The notes beneath the pieces were generated by a model. The model made no database searches and was not told the origin of the DNA. It worked only from the letters and a program-made list of their open reading frames with translations. DNA of 64,000 nt, taken from the NCBI GenBank assembly GCA_016271365.2, contig CM057456.1, positions 162,602,501 through 162,666,500 of the forward strand, read 5' to 3'. Below are positions 45,600 through 56,735 of this stretch, piece by piece. A program made the translations under genes and the position numbers. The stretch comes from Neoceratodus forsteri (Eukaryota; Chordata; Ceratodontiformes; Ceratodontidae). Each line of letters begins with the position of its first letter. Within the stretch, counting starts at the first letter, position 1.

Positions 45600-47109
45600 G
45601 TCATGTGCTATTCATCTTCCGCCCTTCATGCCCTCTGCCCTTCACCTCCCCATTGCAATTTGATATCTACCAGTGATGTAGAGCACTGAGTATTGCTTCG
45701 TCGGGGAGGAGAGGTCGGGGAGTACAAACAGCTGGATTGTGAATGAGCAGAGCCACCAGATTAAGGTTAGGAGATCCAGGAGATGCCCTGGGGTGAAATG
45801 GAACCAGATTGTGGTTCTTCATGTCTGGTTTCATACCCAAGGACACCTCCAATATTGGTGGGCAGGTGGTCTGGGCGTCCCTGGAGGTCCATCCAACTTG
45901 GACGGTGCTATGTAATGCCAGGTCCATTAAAAACAAGACTGCAATTATGGCAGATCTTGTTGGTACAGTGGACCTGGCATGCATCACTGAGGCATGGCTG
46001 GATGAGAACTCTGGCCCCGTATTGGAGGCTGCAACTCTGGCCAGGTACTCGGTTATTTACCATCCGAGATTGGATCATGGGGGTGGGGATGCTGTCTGTT
46101 TTAAGACTGAACTGGGCCTCACGGTGTACCAGTTGAGGAGACCCAGTCATTTGAATGTACTGTGGTAGCAGGTGTAGGTTGTTGGATCGCCCTCATCTAC
46201 CGTCCACCGGAGATGAGAAGCGATTCCTTTAGGAAGTGGCAGGTTTTGTGATCGACATGGCATTTGAGTCACCCAGGCTGATGGTGGTGGGTGACTTTAA
46301 TGCCTGGGTCGATGATGTACTCTTGCAATTTGGTCAGCACTTCCTTCAGTTAATGTCATCTGACACAGATTGTTTCCACTGCTACCCATAAACACGGTCA
46401 TTCTCTAGACTTGGTTTTCCTCCTGGGGTCGAAGCCTCTGAATTGGGGTGGAGCAGGTTGGATGGTCTGACCACTACACTGTGCATTTCCATTTATGTTG
46501 CCCCCTTCATAGGCCTGCCCCTGTGGAGATGATCAGGTACCACCCTTTATGAGATGTAAGCTCTGAAGGCCTGGTGGCGGTGCTTGATCTATCAGTCTTT
46601 CCATCGGCAACCAGTGACTCAGCAGCCCTAGTTGTGGCCTATAATCAGGCTGTAACTCGGCCCTGGATGTCATTGCTCCTGTCCGTGTTCATCCTCTCTC
46701 CTTCACCTCAGTCCACTTGGTTTGATGGATCTTTGAGGGAGATGTGGCAACTAGGACGAAGGTTAGAGCATTGCTGGCAGAGATCTGCCCTTGATGCCGA
46801 TCACCTTAGATTGATGGACCATTATTAAGCTTATCAATCTGCAGTCACCCATAAGAAGGCAGAGTTCCTGTCTGGTGAGATTGAGGCCACTTAGAACTGA
46901 CCAGCTCAGATCTTTCAAACCGTGGACAGACTGTGCAACCCAGCCTGTCTAAAGGTCCTAAGAGCATTTCACAAGTTGAGTGCGTGGAGCTTGCTCGATT
47001 CTTTGTGGCTAAGGTGGCCGACATCAGGGCTGAACTCATACTGGCACACTCTAGTGCTGCTCTAGACCAGTATTTGGACACTGTGCCTCGGTTTTCCTGG
47101 AATACCTTC
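45600..47109 (+). mobile_element. L2/Jockey-type LINE fragment (endonuclease part)
   Basis: The plus-strand frame 45809-46168 contains LCNARSIKNKTAIMADL and DLACITEAWLDEN, the start of an APE-type endonuclease. About 46280-46310 gives MVVGDFNAWV. 46933-47169 carries an endonuclease-RT linker (ECVELARFFVAKVADIRAEL). The reverse transcriptase and 3' end are missing: the element breaks where a CORE-SINE begins near 47110. It is a dead fragment of an L2-like or related LINE. Confidence 0.75.
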
Positions 47110-47270
47110 AGGTACACTAAGCTGAAGCTTGTTTCCAGGTGCGACCTGGGAGCACAACAAGTTAAATGACTTGCACAGGGTCACACAGTATGCAAGTGGA
47201 GTTGATGGGATTCAAACCCAGGTCTCCAGGTTTGAAGCTCAGTGCCCTTAACCACTGTGTTGTACTGCCT
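47110..47270 (-). repeat. CORE-SINE (MIR-like), near complete
   Basis: On the minus strand: GTGGTTAAGGGCACTGAGCT (A-box side), CCTGGGTTTGAATCCCATC (B-box), then TGTGTGACCCTGTGCAAGTC and ATTTAACTTG (CORE body), ending GAAACAAGCTTCAGC. This is the layout of MIR and other CORE-SINEs, which are mobilised by L2-type LINEs. It serves as the reference that shows the split copy at 19926-23548 is one element. Confidence 0.85.
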
Positions 47271-47283
47271 CCTAAATGATCCG

Positions 47284-47371
47284 AATGATCCAGTGGCTGC
47301 GGTGGGATTTGAACTGGAGATCGCCAGTTTCCCAGTTCAGTGCTCTAACCACTAGATCCAACCAGCTTTCC
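47284..47371 (-). repeat. tRNA-derived SINE head
   Basis: The minus strand reads GGATCTAGTGGTTAGAGCAC then AACTGGCGATCTCCAGTTCA and AATCCCACCGCAGCC. A-box (TAGTGGTTAGAG) and B-box (GTTCAAATCCC) are clear. It adjoins the CORE-SINE, has no 3' trailer like a true tRNA gene, and has several mispaired arm bases. A SINE head is likelier than a functional tRNA. Confidence 0.65.
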
Positions 47372-47379
47372 TAGAGGAA

Positions 47380-48245
47380 TACTGAGTGACCACATTAGCA
47401 TCTCTACTCAAAAGACCACAATTTGTCATGCTGCCTGTTCACACAGAGTTTTTGAACTCTTGGCTTCTGTTGCCTGTTCACAGACTGTCTTAAGTACTGG
47501 CAGGTGAAGTATTAACTTTATTAAACTTTGGCTACAAAGTCCACTCATAGTTTCAACCCATGTTTATTTATATCAATGCATGCATCAGTATACTTCAGTA
47601 TCAACTGAGCAAAAGTAAAATGTGTGCACCCAAAACTATGACTAGTGAAGTTCAAACTTCGGCATTAACACATTGAGGGTGTTTTGATGCTAGTACTTCA
47701 TGACTTCTGAATGATTAGTGATGACTGTATTCTCTACATTATACATGAAAATCTCTGGTCTGAGATAATGTTTAATGACATTTCTGTTAACAGCACGGCA
47801 TATTGATAGCAGACAAGGTCATCCAGACTGCTAGTGTAGCAAGTGAATCACTGGAGAGGCAGCAATGCAATGCTCATTCACTGTGACCTGGTTTCCATGC
47901 TGTTCAAAATAAAGAGATTGAAAAAAATGCAGCCTCAAAGCTACCAAAGTGCTGCTTGCAAAGCAAGTTTGGCCGATCTCATCACAGCCACTGACTAGTA
48001 ACAGGACTGGAAGTCGCAGCTCAAAGGGAGAAATTAGAATCAAGAATAAAAGGTGAAGAAAAAGACATTCTCAATTAGCTCTCCTGGATGGCACAGCTAA
48101 TAAAGAATGAGGTTTTAGCTTTGACGGAACATAGACCTTGTTTTATTTACATGTTTAATTTAATTAGACATTTGGGCACATGTAAAGTCTTATAACCCCA
48201 GTGTATTGTTTGTGTGTTTGTTTCAAAGAGTCTTACCCGCCTTCT
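47380..48245. other. Unclassified intron sequence
   Basis: No exon or repeat end could be supported. Confidence 0.3.
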
Positions 48246-48249
48246 TTAT

Positions 48250-48458
48250 GGTCCTTTGTTAATGCTGCTTTTCCTGCCCAGCATTCATTTGTTAATTAGT
48301 TGTGTGTTCCAGAATCCGATGACATCAGGTTAATTGGACCACTACATGGAAAACCTCACTCTAGGATGCCAGTCAACTAATGTCACTGGGTTCCGGAACT
48401 CACAAGTAATTATGAAAGGAACATTAGCATTGAAAAGACAGCATTGACAAATGGTCCT
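48250..48458. mobile_element. Foldback MITE, ~210 bp
   Basis: GGTCCTTTGTTAATGCTG at the left end matches the reversed right end GGACCATTTGTCAATGCTG. The arms continue with AATTAGTTGTGTGTTCCAGA / AATTACTTGTGAGTTCCGGA and GATGACATCAGGTTAATTGG / GTGACATTAGTTGACTGG. The centre is near 48354. Arm identity is about 75-80%. No TTAA flank was seen, so it is a different family from the TTAA elements. Confidence 0.7.
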
Positions 48459-48469
48459 AAATAAGGAAA

Positions 48470-49440
48470 AAATTAGAACTATTTGAAAACAAAACACAAG
48501 ACAATAAACTTAGGTATTAGACTCCACAGATGCCTTATTTTTAAAATTATATTCACAATATGAAAAAAGGACAGTAACAAAAGATCTTCAAGAGAATTTC
48601 CTCCATTGGTCACAACTTTGGAACTATAAGCCATCGGTGGCAGGACCACTTGAGATGTTTGCTACCTGGGGCCACTCACAATAACATGCAATGTCATTGC
48701 ATATATAATCATGGTGGCCCCATTGCTCCTCCATTCTCCACTGGAGACGAACTTGGAGAACCTTTACCATGAGAAACCAGGTGGCCAGACTGCTACCTGG
48801 CACACGAGGAGAGGTATAGCACTGGAAATATAGTATACACAAGGCACTTATGGACGCCTCTAAACAAGGCAGTAGACAAACCTCATCAAGTATATGGAGC
48901 AATGCCTCACCTTTGTTAGCATACTCAGGATAATACAGATGAAGATATGTGGTCTGATTCAATGTAAAATCAGACCCCACTTTTGGCAGAAAATGAGGAC
49001 ACAATGTCCTTGTGGAAAATTAAATAGGGATGTTTAGGCATACCTGAAGCTCAGAAATCCTATGAGCAGAAGTTGTGCAACCAAAATGTTTTCATGAAAT
49101 GAAACACATCTTACAGGTCACAAAAGGCTCAGATGGAGCCAAGGTCAAATTTCCAAAATGAAATTAAGGTCCCAAGGCAGAATTGATTTCTGAATTGGAG
49201 GATGCATTTGCAGAATAATCTTTAAAAATGTACTGGATACCTCTAGTTGTGCCACCAGATGCCCATCATTAGGGGCATGGAAGGCAAAATGTTAGTCAAG
49301 TGCACCTTAATGGATAAGTACAGGAGACTGGAGTCTGATAGGGACAGAACGTATTCCTGTACTGTAGGCAAAGAACATGTAAATGGGTCCACTAAACAGG
49401 AAGCACACCATATGGAGAGACGATTCCATTTCAAAGAATA
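48470..49440. other. Unclassified intron sequence
   Basis: A 126-codon minus-strand open frame (48624-49004) is the longest frame here. It shows no splice-bounded similarity to MYO10 and no domain I recognise, so it is not called. Confidence 0.3.
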
Positions 49441-49675
49441 GGTGTGTCTTGTAGAAGGCTTCCTGCTGCAAGCAAGATTACAGCCACCTGCCTTTAATGC
49501 CTTCCCCAATGTCACTATGAAGACATTGAACAACACTGACCCCGCACTGATCCCTGTGGGACCCTGCTTGTGACCTCCTTGGTGCTGGATAACTCCCCCC
49601 ACCACTACTGTCTGGGTTCTGCCCTCAGCCAGTTGTCTACCCACCTTACCAGTTTCTCCCCACCCAAGAAATGGC
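49440..49675 (-). mobile_element. CR1 reverse-transcriptase fragment
   Basis: On the minus strand the residues GRQLAEGRTQTVVVGGVI then GPTGISAGSVLFNVFIVTLG correspond to the CR1 RT stretch 'NWL..R.Q.VVVNG....GSVLGPLLFNVFI'. Only about 75 residues survive. Both ends are lost. Confidence 0.65.
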
Positions 49676-49676
49676 T

Positions 49677-49988
49677 GTGTTGAAAATTTGGGGTCAAAAT
49701 ATTGAAGGTTACCAAAGTTACGAGCCTGGGTTCATAAGTTTCATTGTAGGTGCATAACTATGTTGCTTTTTTTTTAGTATTTTACCCCATATTTTCAACA
49801 TAGCCTTCTTATGACCTCACCACATGAACAAGGGTGGAGAAAATTTTCAACTCCTGTCTGAAAGGTGATTTTGCACAGTGACCACGAAATCACCTTTCAG
49901 GGCACATTACCTAATTTCACTGCCTTTGTCCATCAGTTGGTGTCCCAAAAAGGCATGTTGAAAATTTGGGGCAAAAATATTCAAAAAT
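49677..49988. repeat. Repeat with TTGAAAATTTGGGG words and a 14-bp perfect hairpin
   Basis: TTGAAAATTTGGGGTCAAAATATT (in two adjoining words) at 49679-49702 recurs in direct orientation near 49959-49986 and in reverse near 49780-49802 (ACCCCATATTTTCAA). The centre holds an exact stem: CTGAAAGGTGATTT (49858-49871) and AAATCACCTTTCAG (49887-49900) around a 15-base loop. It is likely a MITE or two overlapping copies of one. Confidence 0.55.
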
Positions 49989-50107
49989 GACAGAGTTATG
50001 CCACTATGTTCAAAACCCCATTGAAATATACTGAACTGCACAACTGATTTCCTCAGTTTGCGGTCCAGCATTGAAGAGTGAAGACATGTCTGTGGTCAGA
50101 GAGGATT

Positions 50108-50758
50108 ATGGTATTGGACCCTCAGTTGGTAAGTAAGGGCTTGGGAAAGGGTGGTGGGTGTTGATTGGGAGGGCAGTGGTGGACTAACAGTGATGGCAGC
50201 AACAGACATCGATGGGCGGTTTCTTTTACAGGGTATGTTAAAAAAACTATTAGGGACAGTTTTTAATTTCAGGTGGTGACACTGGGGATTGGGCACCCAG
50301 TATTGGTGTTATGCTTGTGGGGGAAGGGTGCTGAGTGGGAGGGTCAGCGGAGGGCAGCAGACTTCGATGAATGTTTTCTTTTTGAGGGTATATTTAATTT
50401 AAAAAAAACTACTAGGGATGTTTTTCTTTATTTCAGGTGGTGACACTGGGGAATTTGGCACCCCCAGTGTTAGTGATATGTTTGGGGCGGTAGTGGTGGG
50501 TGCTGAGTGGGAGGGTCAGTTGGCGGGAATAATGGCAGTGGCAGCAACTGACATCGATGGACAGTTTTCTTTTATACTGGGTATATTTCAAAAAAACTAC
50601 TAGGGATGGTTTTCTTTATTTTAGGTGGCTGCACTGGGGATCAGGCACCCCAGTGTCAGTGTTATGTTTGTGTGTGGGATGGAGGTGCTGAGTAGGAGGG
50701 TTGGGTGGGTGACCAATAATGGGGAAGCAGCAATAGACATTTTTCTTTGTTACAGGAT
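50108..50758. repeat. Minisatellite, four units of ~164-188 bp
   Basis: Units begin near 50108, 50272, 50436 and 50624, each built of GGTGGTGACACTGGGGATTG, then GTGCTGAGTGGGAGGGTCAG, GCAGCAACAGACATCGATGG, TTTTCTTT and AAAAAAACTACTAGGGATGG. Copies differ by scattered substitutions and a 24-bp length difference between units 2 and 3. The first and last copies are incomplete. Confidence 0.85.
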
Positions 50759-51430
50759 GTAATTCAACCTCAGCAAGCTGATCATGACCGATCCGTTGTG
50801 TTGATGGGCAGCGGCTATGTAGAGCAAAGAAGAGCTGAGCTATGATTGGGTCGTCTCTCTCTTTTGAACTACATGAAGTCTCTGCCCAGCATGCCTGAAT
50901 AGTGTCATGATTAGCCTGGCTGATGATTAATGTGACACTGACAGCCCCTTGCAGACCACTCTGCATTGGACTGACAGAATTACACTACTCAAAAGCCACT
51001 CTCCTAACAAAATGTTCACTGCATGTGTGTGTACTGCAAACATAAAAAGAATCAAATATTATTTTGTCATCTTAGTCATAGCAAAAGCAGATATATCCAG
51101 CCAAATGCCAGAAATCTTTCTTAAATCTTTTACTTCATTTTATCAGCACTTCATCTGTTTACTGGCCACCATAAACACACCAATTATTATCTGCTAATTC
51201 TGCTGCTTTATCAAGGCAGTAGTCCTAAAATTTGGTGGCCCAAATACTTTGTAACATTAAGTTACTATTACATACATTTCATAACGTGATATGTAAATTT
51301 GTTAATGAAGTGTGTTCTGCATTTACCAGCCTTAGCTGATTAAAAGATTAAGCTTGCAGGTATACTGCTTCCAAGGGCCCAAGCATGCCAGAACAGTGTT
51401 ATGATCAGTCTAGCTGATGATTGGTGTGAC
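50759..51430. other. Unclassified intron sequence
   Basis: No exon or recognised repeat was seen. TGCTAGCTGATGATTGGTGTGA-like words at about 51410-51435 resemble 50915-50940 (GCCTGGCTGATGATTAATGT), hinting at a short duplicated segment. Confidence 0.3.
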
Positions 51431-52104
51431 ACTGACAAGCTCCTTACAGGCCACCAGGGAGCTGAGGCTGGCGCAGGTCATCAGGGAAGGGAGAAGGACT
51501 TTTTGATACATAAGGGAGAAAAGGAGCTGCAGGGACCAGATTGTGCAGATTTAGAAGGACAGGTGGTGGGTGAAGAAGGATGGAACAGGCAGAAGCACTG
51601 AATGAGTACTTCTGCTCTGTGTTCATGAAGGAGAAGGACGGGCAATTACCACCGTGGATGGGGAGGGAAGGGTGACTGATGGTAGGATTATGGAGAATAG
51701 GGTGCTGGAGGGTCTGAAGGTGATAAGGGTGGATAAGATGCTGTCCTGATGGCATTCAATCCAGGGTGCTGAGAGAGGTGGCTGAGGTGCTGGCTGGGCC
51801 ACTAGCAGACCTGTTCAGTACCTCTCTGGACACGGGATGCATACCACAGGATTGGAGGGTGGCTCATGTAGTGCCTATCCACAAGAGTGGCCCAAAGGAT
51901 GAACCAGGCAATTACAGACCTGTAAGCTGCACTTTCATTGTGGGTAAACTTATGGAAGTGACCCTGAAGGAGAGATTGGTGACCTTTCTGGAGGATCGTG
52001 GACTCCAGGATGGGCAACAACTTGGGTTTGTCTTGGGAAGATCCTACCAGACCAACCTAACTGAGTACTATGACTGGGTAACAGGGAGCTGGATATGGGC
52101 ATGC

Positions 52105-54055
52105 ACAGTGAAACAGAAACATGGAAACATAGACTTTGGACGGCAGATAAGGACCACTTGGCCCACCCAGTCTGCCCATTTCCTACCTATTGGATAAGCT
52201 GCAGATTCTAGTTAACCAACAGCTTACTTCCTGCAAACCCCACTATAATTGCCTTATGTCTGTCCCATGCATGTTTGAATTCCCACACTGTTTTAGACCC
52301 CACAACCTCTCCAGGAAGGTGGTTCCATCGTTCACCACTCTCTCCATGAAAAAGAATTTCCTCACATTACCCTAGAGCCATCCCCTCTAACTTTAAATTG
52401 TGCCCCTTGTTCTTACACATCTCTTTTCTGAAAGATGCTACCCTCCATGAGGCACTAAAAGTTTCTGTCATGTCTCCCCGTCCCTCCTTTCATCAAGGGT
52501 ATACATATTAAGCTCTCTCAGTCTCTCTTCATATGATTTCTGATGTAACTGCACCATTTTAGTTGCCCTCCTCTGGACTGCTTCCATCCTGTCTATGTCC
52601 TTGCACAGATGAGGTCTCCAAAACTGCACACAGTACTCAGATGGGGTCTCACCAACTGTCTGTTCAGAGGATAACCACTTCTTTTTCTACTTGTGGTGCC
52701 CTCCCTATGCATCCCACTATCCTCTGACTCTCCTTACTGACTTCTCACATTGCTTACCCACCTTTAGGTCATCTGATATGACTACCCCCAGATCCCTTTC
52801 CATTATTGTTGTTGTTAGTACCTCCTGCTATTGTGTACTCTTCTCCTGGATTTTATTTCCCAGGTGTATTACTTTGCACTTTTTGCATTTAAATCTAAGT
52901 TGCTGTATGTCTGACCATTCCTCCAACCTTGCCAAGTCCTTCTCATCCTTTCTACCCCCGTGTATCAACTCTGTTACAGATCTTTGTGTCATCTGCAAAG
53001 AGGCATACCTTTCCTTCCAGACCTTCTGCAATGTCACCTATAAAGACGTTAAAGAGGACTGGACCCAGTACTGAGCCCTGAGGTACTCCACTAGTAACCC
53101 CCTTTCTTCAGAATGTGTTCCATTCACTATTACCTTCTGTGTCCTGTTGTGCAGCCAGTTTGCTACCCAGGCTACCATCCTGGGACCCACTCTCAGGCTG
53201 GCTAGCTTGATTATTAATCTTTTGTGCGGGACTGTGTCAAATGCCTTGCTAAAGTCTAGGTAGGCCATATCCACAGCCCCTCCCTGGCCTATTACTTTGG
53301 TCACCCAGTCAAAGAAATTGATTAGATTCATCTGACATGACCTTCCTGCTGTGAATCTATGCTGCTTTGGGTCCTTTGCCCCGCTGACCTCTAGGTACTG
53401 AACAATTCTTTCTTTCAGAAGTGATTCCATCATTTCCCCACCACTGAGGTCAAACTAACAGGTCAGCAGTTTCCTGCTTCTGCCTTGCTCACTTTGTGAA
53501 GGGAATCACATCTGCCCTCCTTCCAGTCCTCAGTACAACCCCATCCTCCCATGATTTGTTAAAAGTGTGGTCAGTGGTGTCACTAGGTCCTCCTTAGTTC
53601 TTTTAGGATTCTAGGGTGAATCCCGTCAACCCCATTGCTTTGTCCACCTTGAGGTTTTAGGAGTTCTTTCAGGACTGTTTCTTCTGTAAATGGACTGGTG
53701 TCAACCCCACTACCCAGAGTGCTTCTATTGTTTGGTTTAGGTAACTCATCCTCTTCTTCTTTTGTGAATACTGAGCAAAAGTATTCATTCAATATCTCTA
53801 CCTTTTCACTATCTCTCTGCCCACCTCCCTCTCCTTTATTAATCTTCACTATCCTTCCTTTACCTTTCTATGTCCTAAAATTACCTATAAAGGTTTATCC
53901 CCTTCTTAACTGACTTGGCTATCTTTTCCTCGGTTTGGGCCTTTGCTTTTCTGACTGGCTACCTTCCCCACTTCTTTCTGCTTTAATTGATACAGTTCTC
54001 TGTAGGTGCTTCTTCTGTGATTCCTTATACTTTTTGAGTGCAGCCTTTCTCCTTA
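52105..54055 (-). mobile_element. CR1 LINE (minus) inserted in another CR1
   Basis: The 3' end at about 52105 has GAAACATGGAAACATAG octamer-like repeats and the CR1 3' UTR (GACGGCAGATAAGGACCACT near 52139). The coding blocks, read leftward, are 53849-53583 (FCSVFTKEEEDE, then NGVDGIHPRIL), 53433-53038 (MESLLKERIVQYLE, DMAYLDFSKAFDTVPHKRL, GPRMVAWVANWLHNRTQKV) and 53037-52828 (LARLEEWSDIQQLRF). The copy breaks off near 54055. A short TGGATAT word occurs at both junctions and could be the target duplication. Confidence 0.88.
52828..53849 (-). pseudogene. CR1 ORF2 remnant of the inserted copy
   Basis: One open stretch of 131 codons (53433-53038) carries the RT core from ESLLKERIVQYLEVSG through YLDFSKAFDTVPHKRL to WLHNRTQKVIVNGTHS. 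The catalytic block follows as ASLQMTQRS in a shifted frame. The preservation is close to that of the CR1 at 20053-23502, and the shared wording (LARLEEWS, DTVPHK) suggests the same CR1 subfamily. Confidence 0.82.
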
Positions 54056-55145
54056 ACCTTGGATATCCTATACTTGGAATTCATCAAGGCCTTTGATTCG
54101 GTGCCTCACAGGCAACTGGAGGAATAGTTGGAATATGTGGTGGTGGGGGCAAAGATGGTAAACTGGATCATGAACTGGCTGAAGGTGAGGCAGTAAAGGG
54201 TGGTGAGGGGACTCTCACCCCTAGGCCAGTGAGCAGACTGCCACAGTCTCTGTGCTGGGTCCAGTGTTGTTTGGACTGTTCATATCGGATATTTCACATG
54301 GGTTATTAAGGGCAGGATCAGTTTGTTAGCAGATGGCCTTAAAGATAGGGGTGGTGGTGGGATGATATAGATGGGTGGTAGAGGCTCTGACGGAGACCTG
54401 ACCAAACTGGAAGCAGTGTTCGTGAAGTGGCAATTGCTTCAATAATGTAAGAAGCACAAGGTTATGCACTTCAGAGCAAAGAACCCTAGGAGGGAATACT
54501 GGTTGAGAGGAGTTCGCTAGTTGTCACTGAGGAAGGACCTAAGGGTGAAAGTAACAGGGAGCATGAACAATTCTGCTCAGTGCAGGAAGGCAGTGGCTAA
54601 GGTTAACAGGATGTTGGGGTGTATTGCAAGACGTTTCTCGTCAGACACAAGGATGTGATCATGCCTCTGTACAGATCATTGATCAGGCCACACTTAGAGT
54701 ACTGTGTGCAGTACTGGTGTCCATACCTTAAGAGGGATATCAGGCTGCTGCAAGGGGTGCAGCGTAGGGCAATAAAAAATGATCCAGGGATGGAAGACAA
54801 AACCTATGAGGACAGACTGAAGGATATGAGTTTGTACACCCTGGAGGAGAGGAGGGATCAGGGGATATGATTGAAACCTTCAGATACTTGAAGAGAATCA
54901 ACAAATCTGGCACAGATGGGTTATTTAGGCTGAGAAAGGAGGGACACAATAGGCCATGGACTAAGGTTGGAGGAGGGTAGATTTAGGAGAGAGATGAGGA
55001 GACATTATTTCACAAAGAGGGTGGTGTTGAAATAGAACACTCTGCCATAGGAGGTGGTATCCTGCAGGATGGCTGACAGCTTTAAAAGGGCATGGGACAG
55101 GACATGGCGGTGCCAAGGAGAGGGTATGCCCCCTGTATCAGTGAC

Positions 55146-55199
55146 ACTATTACAGTGAACATGTCGATGCAGACAACATCGACAGTTCGCTGTAATAGT
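55146..55199. repeat. Hairpin with TATTACAGTGAAC stem
   Basis: ACTATTACAGTGAACATGTCGATG (55146-55169, in two words) pairs with CATCGACAGTTCGC and TGTAATAGT (55177-55199). Wider symmetry (GTGCCAAGGAGAGG near 55114 against CTGGCAC near 55211) suggests a ~100-bp foldback. It shares its stem core with 38903-38946. GTGCCAAGGAGAGG also occurs at about 62060-62073. Confidence 0.65.
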
Positions 55200-56735
55200 C
55201 TACCAGAGACCCTGGCACTCTATCCCCAGGTCCTGCACCCTCCCCAAATCAATTCTGACTCAGAGTTGATAATCTAAAGTTTGGGGGTGAGGGGGCATAG
55301 CCCACCTCATGGGGGGTAAGTGTCAGTGGCTCAGTAGGTAGCACACTCGCCTCTGAGGCCGGAGATCAGAAGGCTGTGGGTTCAGTTCCCACATTGGCAC
55401 TTGGGTTACTATCCCAGTACTGACACTGTAGTACAGCATAAGAGGGGTGCTGCACTTCTGAGGTGCCGTCTTCGGATGAGACATTAAACTGAGGTCCCAT
55501 CTGCCTGGATTGGTGGTAGTTCAGGTGGATGTTAAAGATCCCATGGCGCTTATTGAAAAGAGTGAGGAATTTTTATTAACACTTGAAAGCAAAACATACA
55601 CAAAATAGTGGTACTGTACACAAATCATAAGGCAAAACAAATCATACACATAAGCAAGTATTGTAACATACAGTCAACACAAAAATCTCTGTTAGTAGAG
55701 TCCTAAAACAGGGCATGAAACTCGCCCCCATTACAGGAGCAAGAAATTCTTGGTGAAATCAGAACAAAAAATATACACAAAGCTGTATTACATCATACAA
55801 AACCAGAAACATGGGGAAAAAAACGAACACAAGCATTACTTCATACCATAACCCAAAACAGAAAGAAAACAGTACATCCATTCCCCTCCTCCCTTATAAA
55901 AAGAGTAGAGATTTGTTTAACTAAAAGCAAACATACAATTAAACATAAGTACAATATCACTTATAATCTATAATAAAATTAAACAGAAGGAAGCAATCCA
56001 GTGTACAAAAGGATTAACAGAGATCATAAAAGAAAAAATGAAAAGGAAGAATCAACCTTCAGCCAACTTCCTCATAAAACAAAGAAGCACATCAATAAAT
56101 GAATCAGAAGAACAAAGTGATATTGTACTAAAAGAAAAAAACAAAAATCAAATAATTAAGTAATAAGCAAAAGGCAAGTATGTGCATTGTATCATCTACA
56201 GAAAAGATCTAAGATTCTAACCGCCAAATAGAACCAGAGTGTACTAAAATGCCCCTCTTAATGAGAGGAAGCTAGTGAGAATCAAAACTACCATCTATTC
56301 AGAAAATAATGATCAGCACCCAGATTACCCCAAGAGAGGACTAATGTTCTCTATAAGGGATACTTAGACCTAAAAGGAGCCAGGACCTGCCATAAAACCC
56401 TACCCTGTATCAAGCCAGTTCATTTTCCTCCACCACAGTTTAAATAGTTCAGGATGCACTTTCTCCTTTTCTTGTAGTTCCAACTAAATATTAAGTTCGA
56501 ATGGTATAAATAACCTGAGATTCAGAGAGTAGTTTCTGCCTAAGTGTGAGATTGCACGGGCCTGCCACAACTGAAAGCCAATATGACCTATTAACAGGCG
56601 CATTGTGACTACATCATAAATAATCCATGAGCCGGCAAGACCCCCTCCACCCAAAGCTGTGTGAAGTACCCTGAAAAGGATTTAAGGGCCATACAGCATG
56701 AAAGTGAGACCAAAATGAAACAACAACGGGACAAT

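Larger units (their letters stand above)
51435..55105 (+). mobile_element. CR1 LINE (plus), split by an opposite CR1
   Basis: The left part (51435-52104) encodes the linker and RT start: GPLADLFSTSLDTGCIPQDW, NYRPVSCTFIVGKLMEV and LGRSYQTNLTE, up to YDWVTG. The right part (about 54056-55105) continues with DILYLEFIKAFDSVPHRQLE, later MPLYRSLIRPHLEYCVQYW and YTLEERRDQG. The protein order joins smoothly across the inserted minus-strand CR1. Both parts are frameshifted. The 5' end is truncated in the linker and the 3' end fades near 55105. Confidence 0.85.

Noticed and set aside
48624..49004. 126-codon minus-strand open frame, considered as a MYO10 exon or small gene
   Set aside because: Does not match the myosin X sequence expected upstream of the 43264 exon and has no recognised domain.
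50108..50758. Exons repeated in tandem
   Set aside because: The CAG|GTGGTGAC joins resemble acceptors, but there is no continuous reading frame across units.
55316..55395. tRNA gene
   Set aside because: A- and B-boxes are present, but the sequence continues straight into a SINE central domain, so it is a SINE promoter rather than a tRNA gene.
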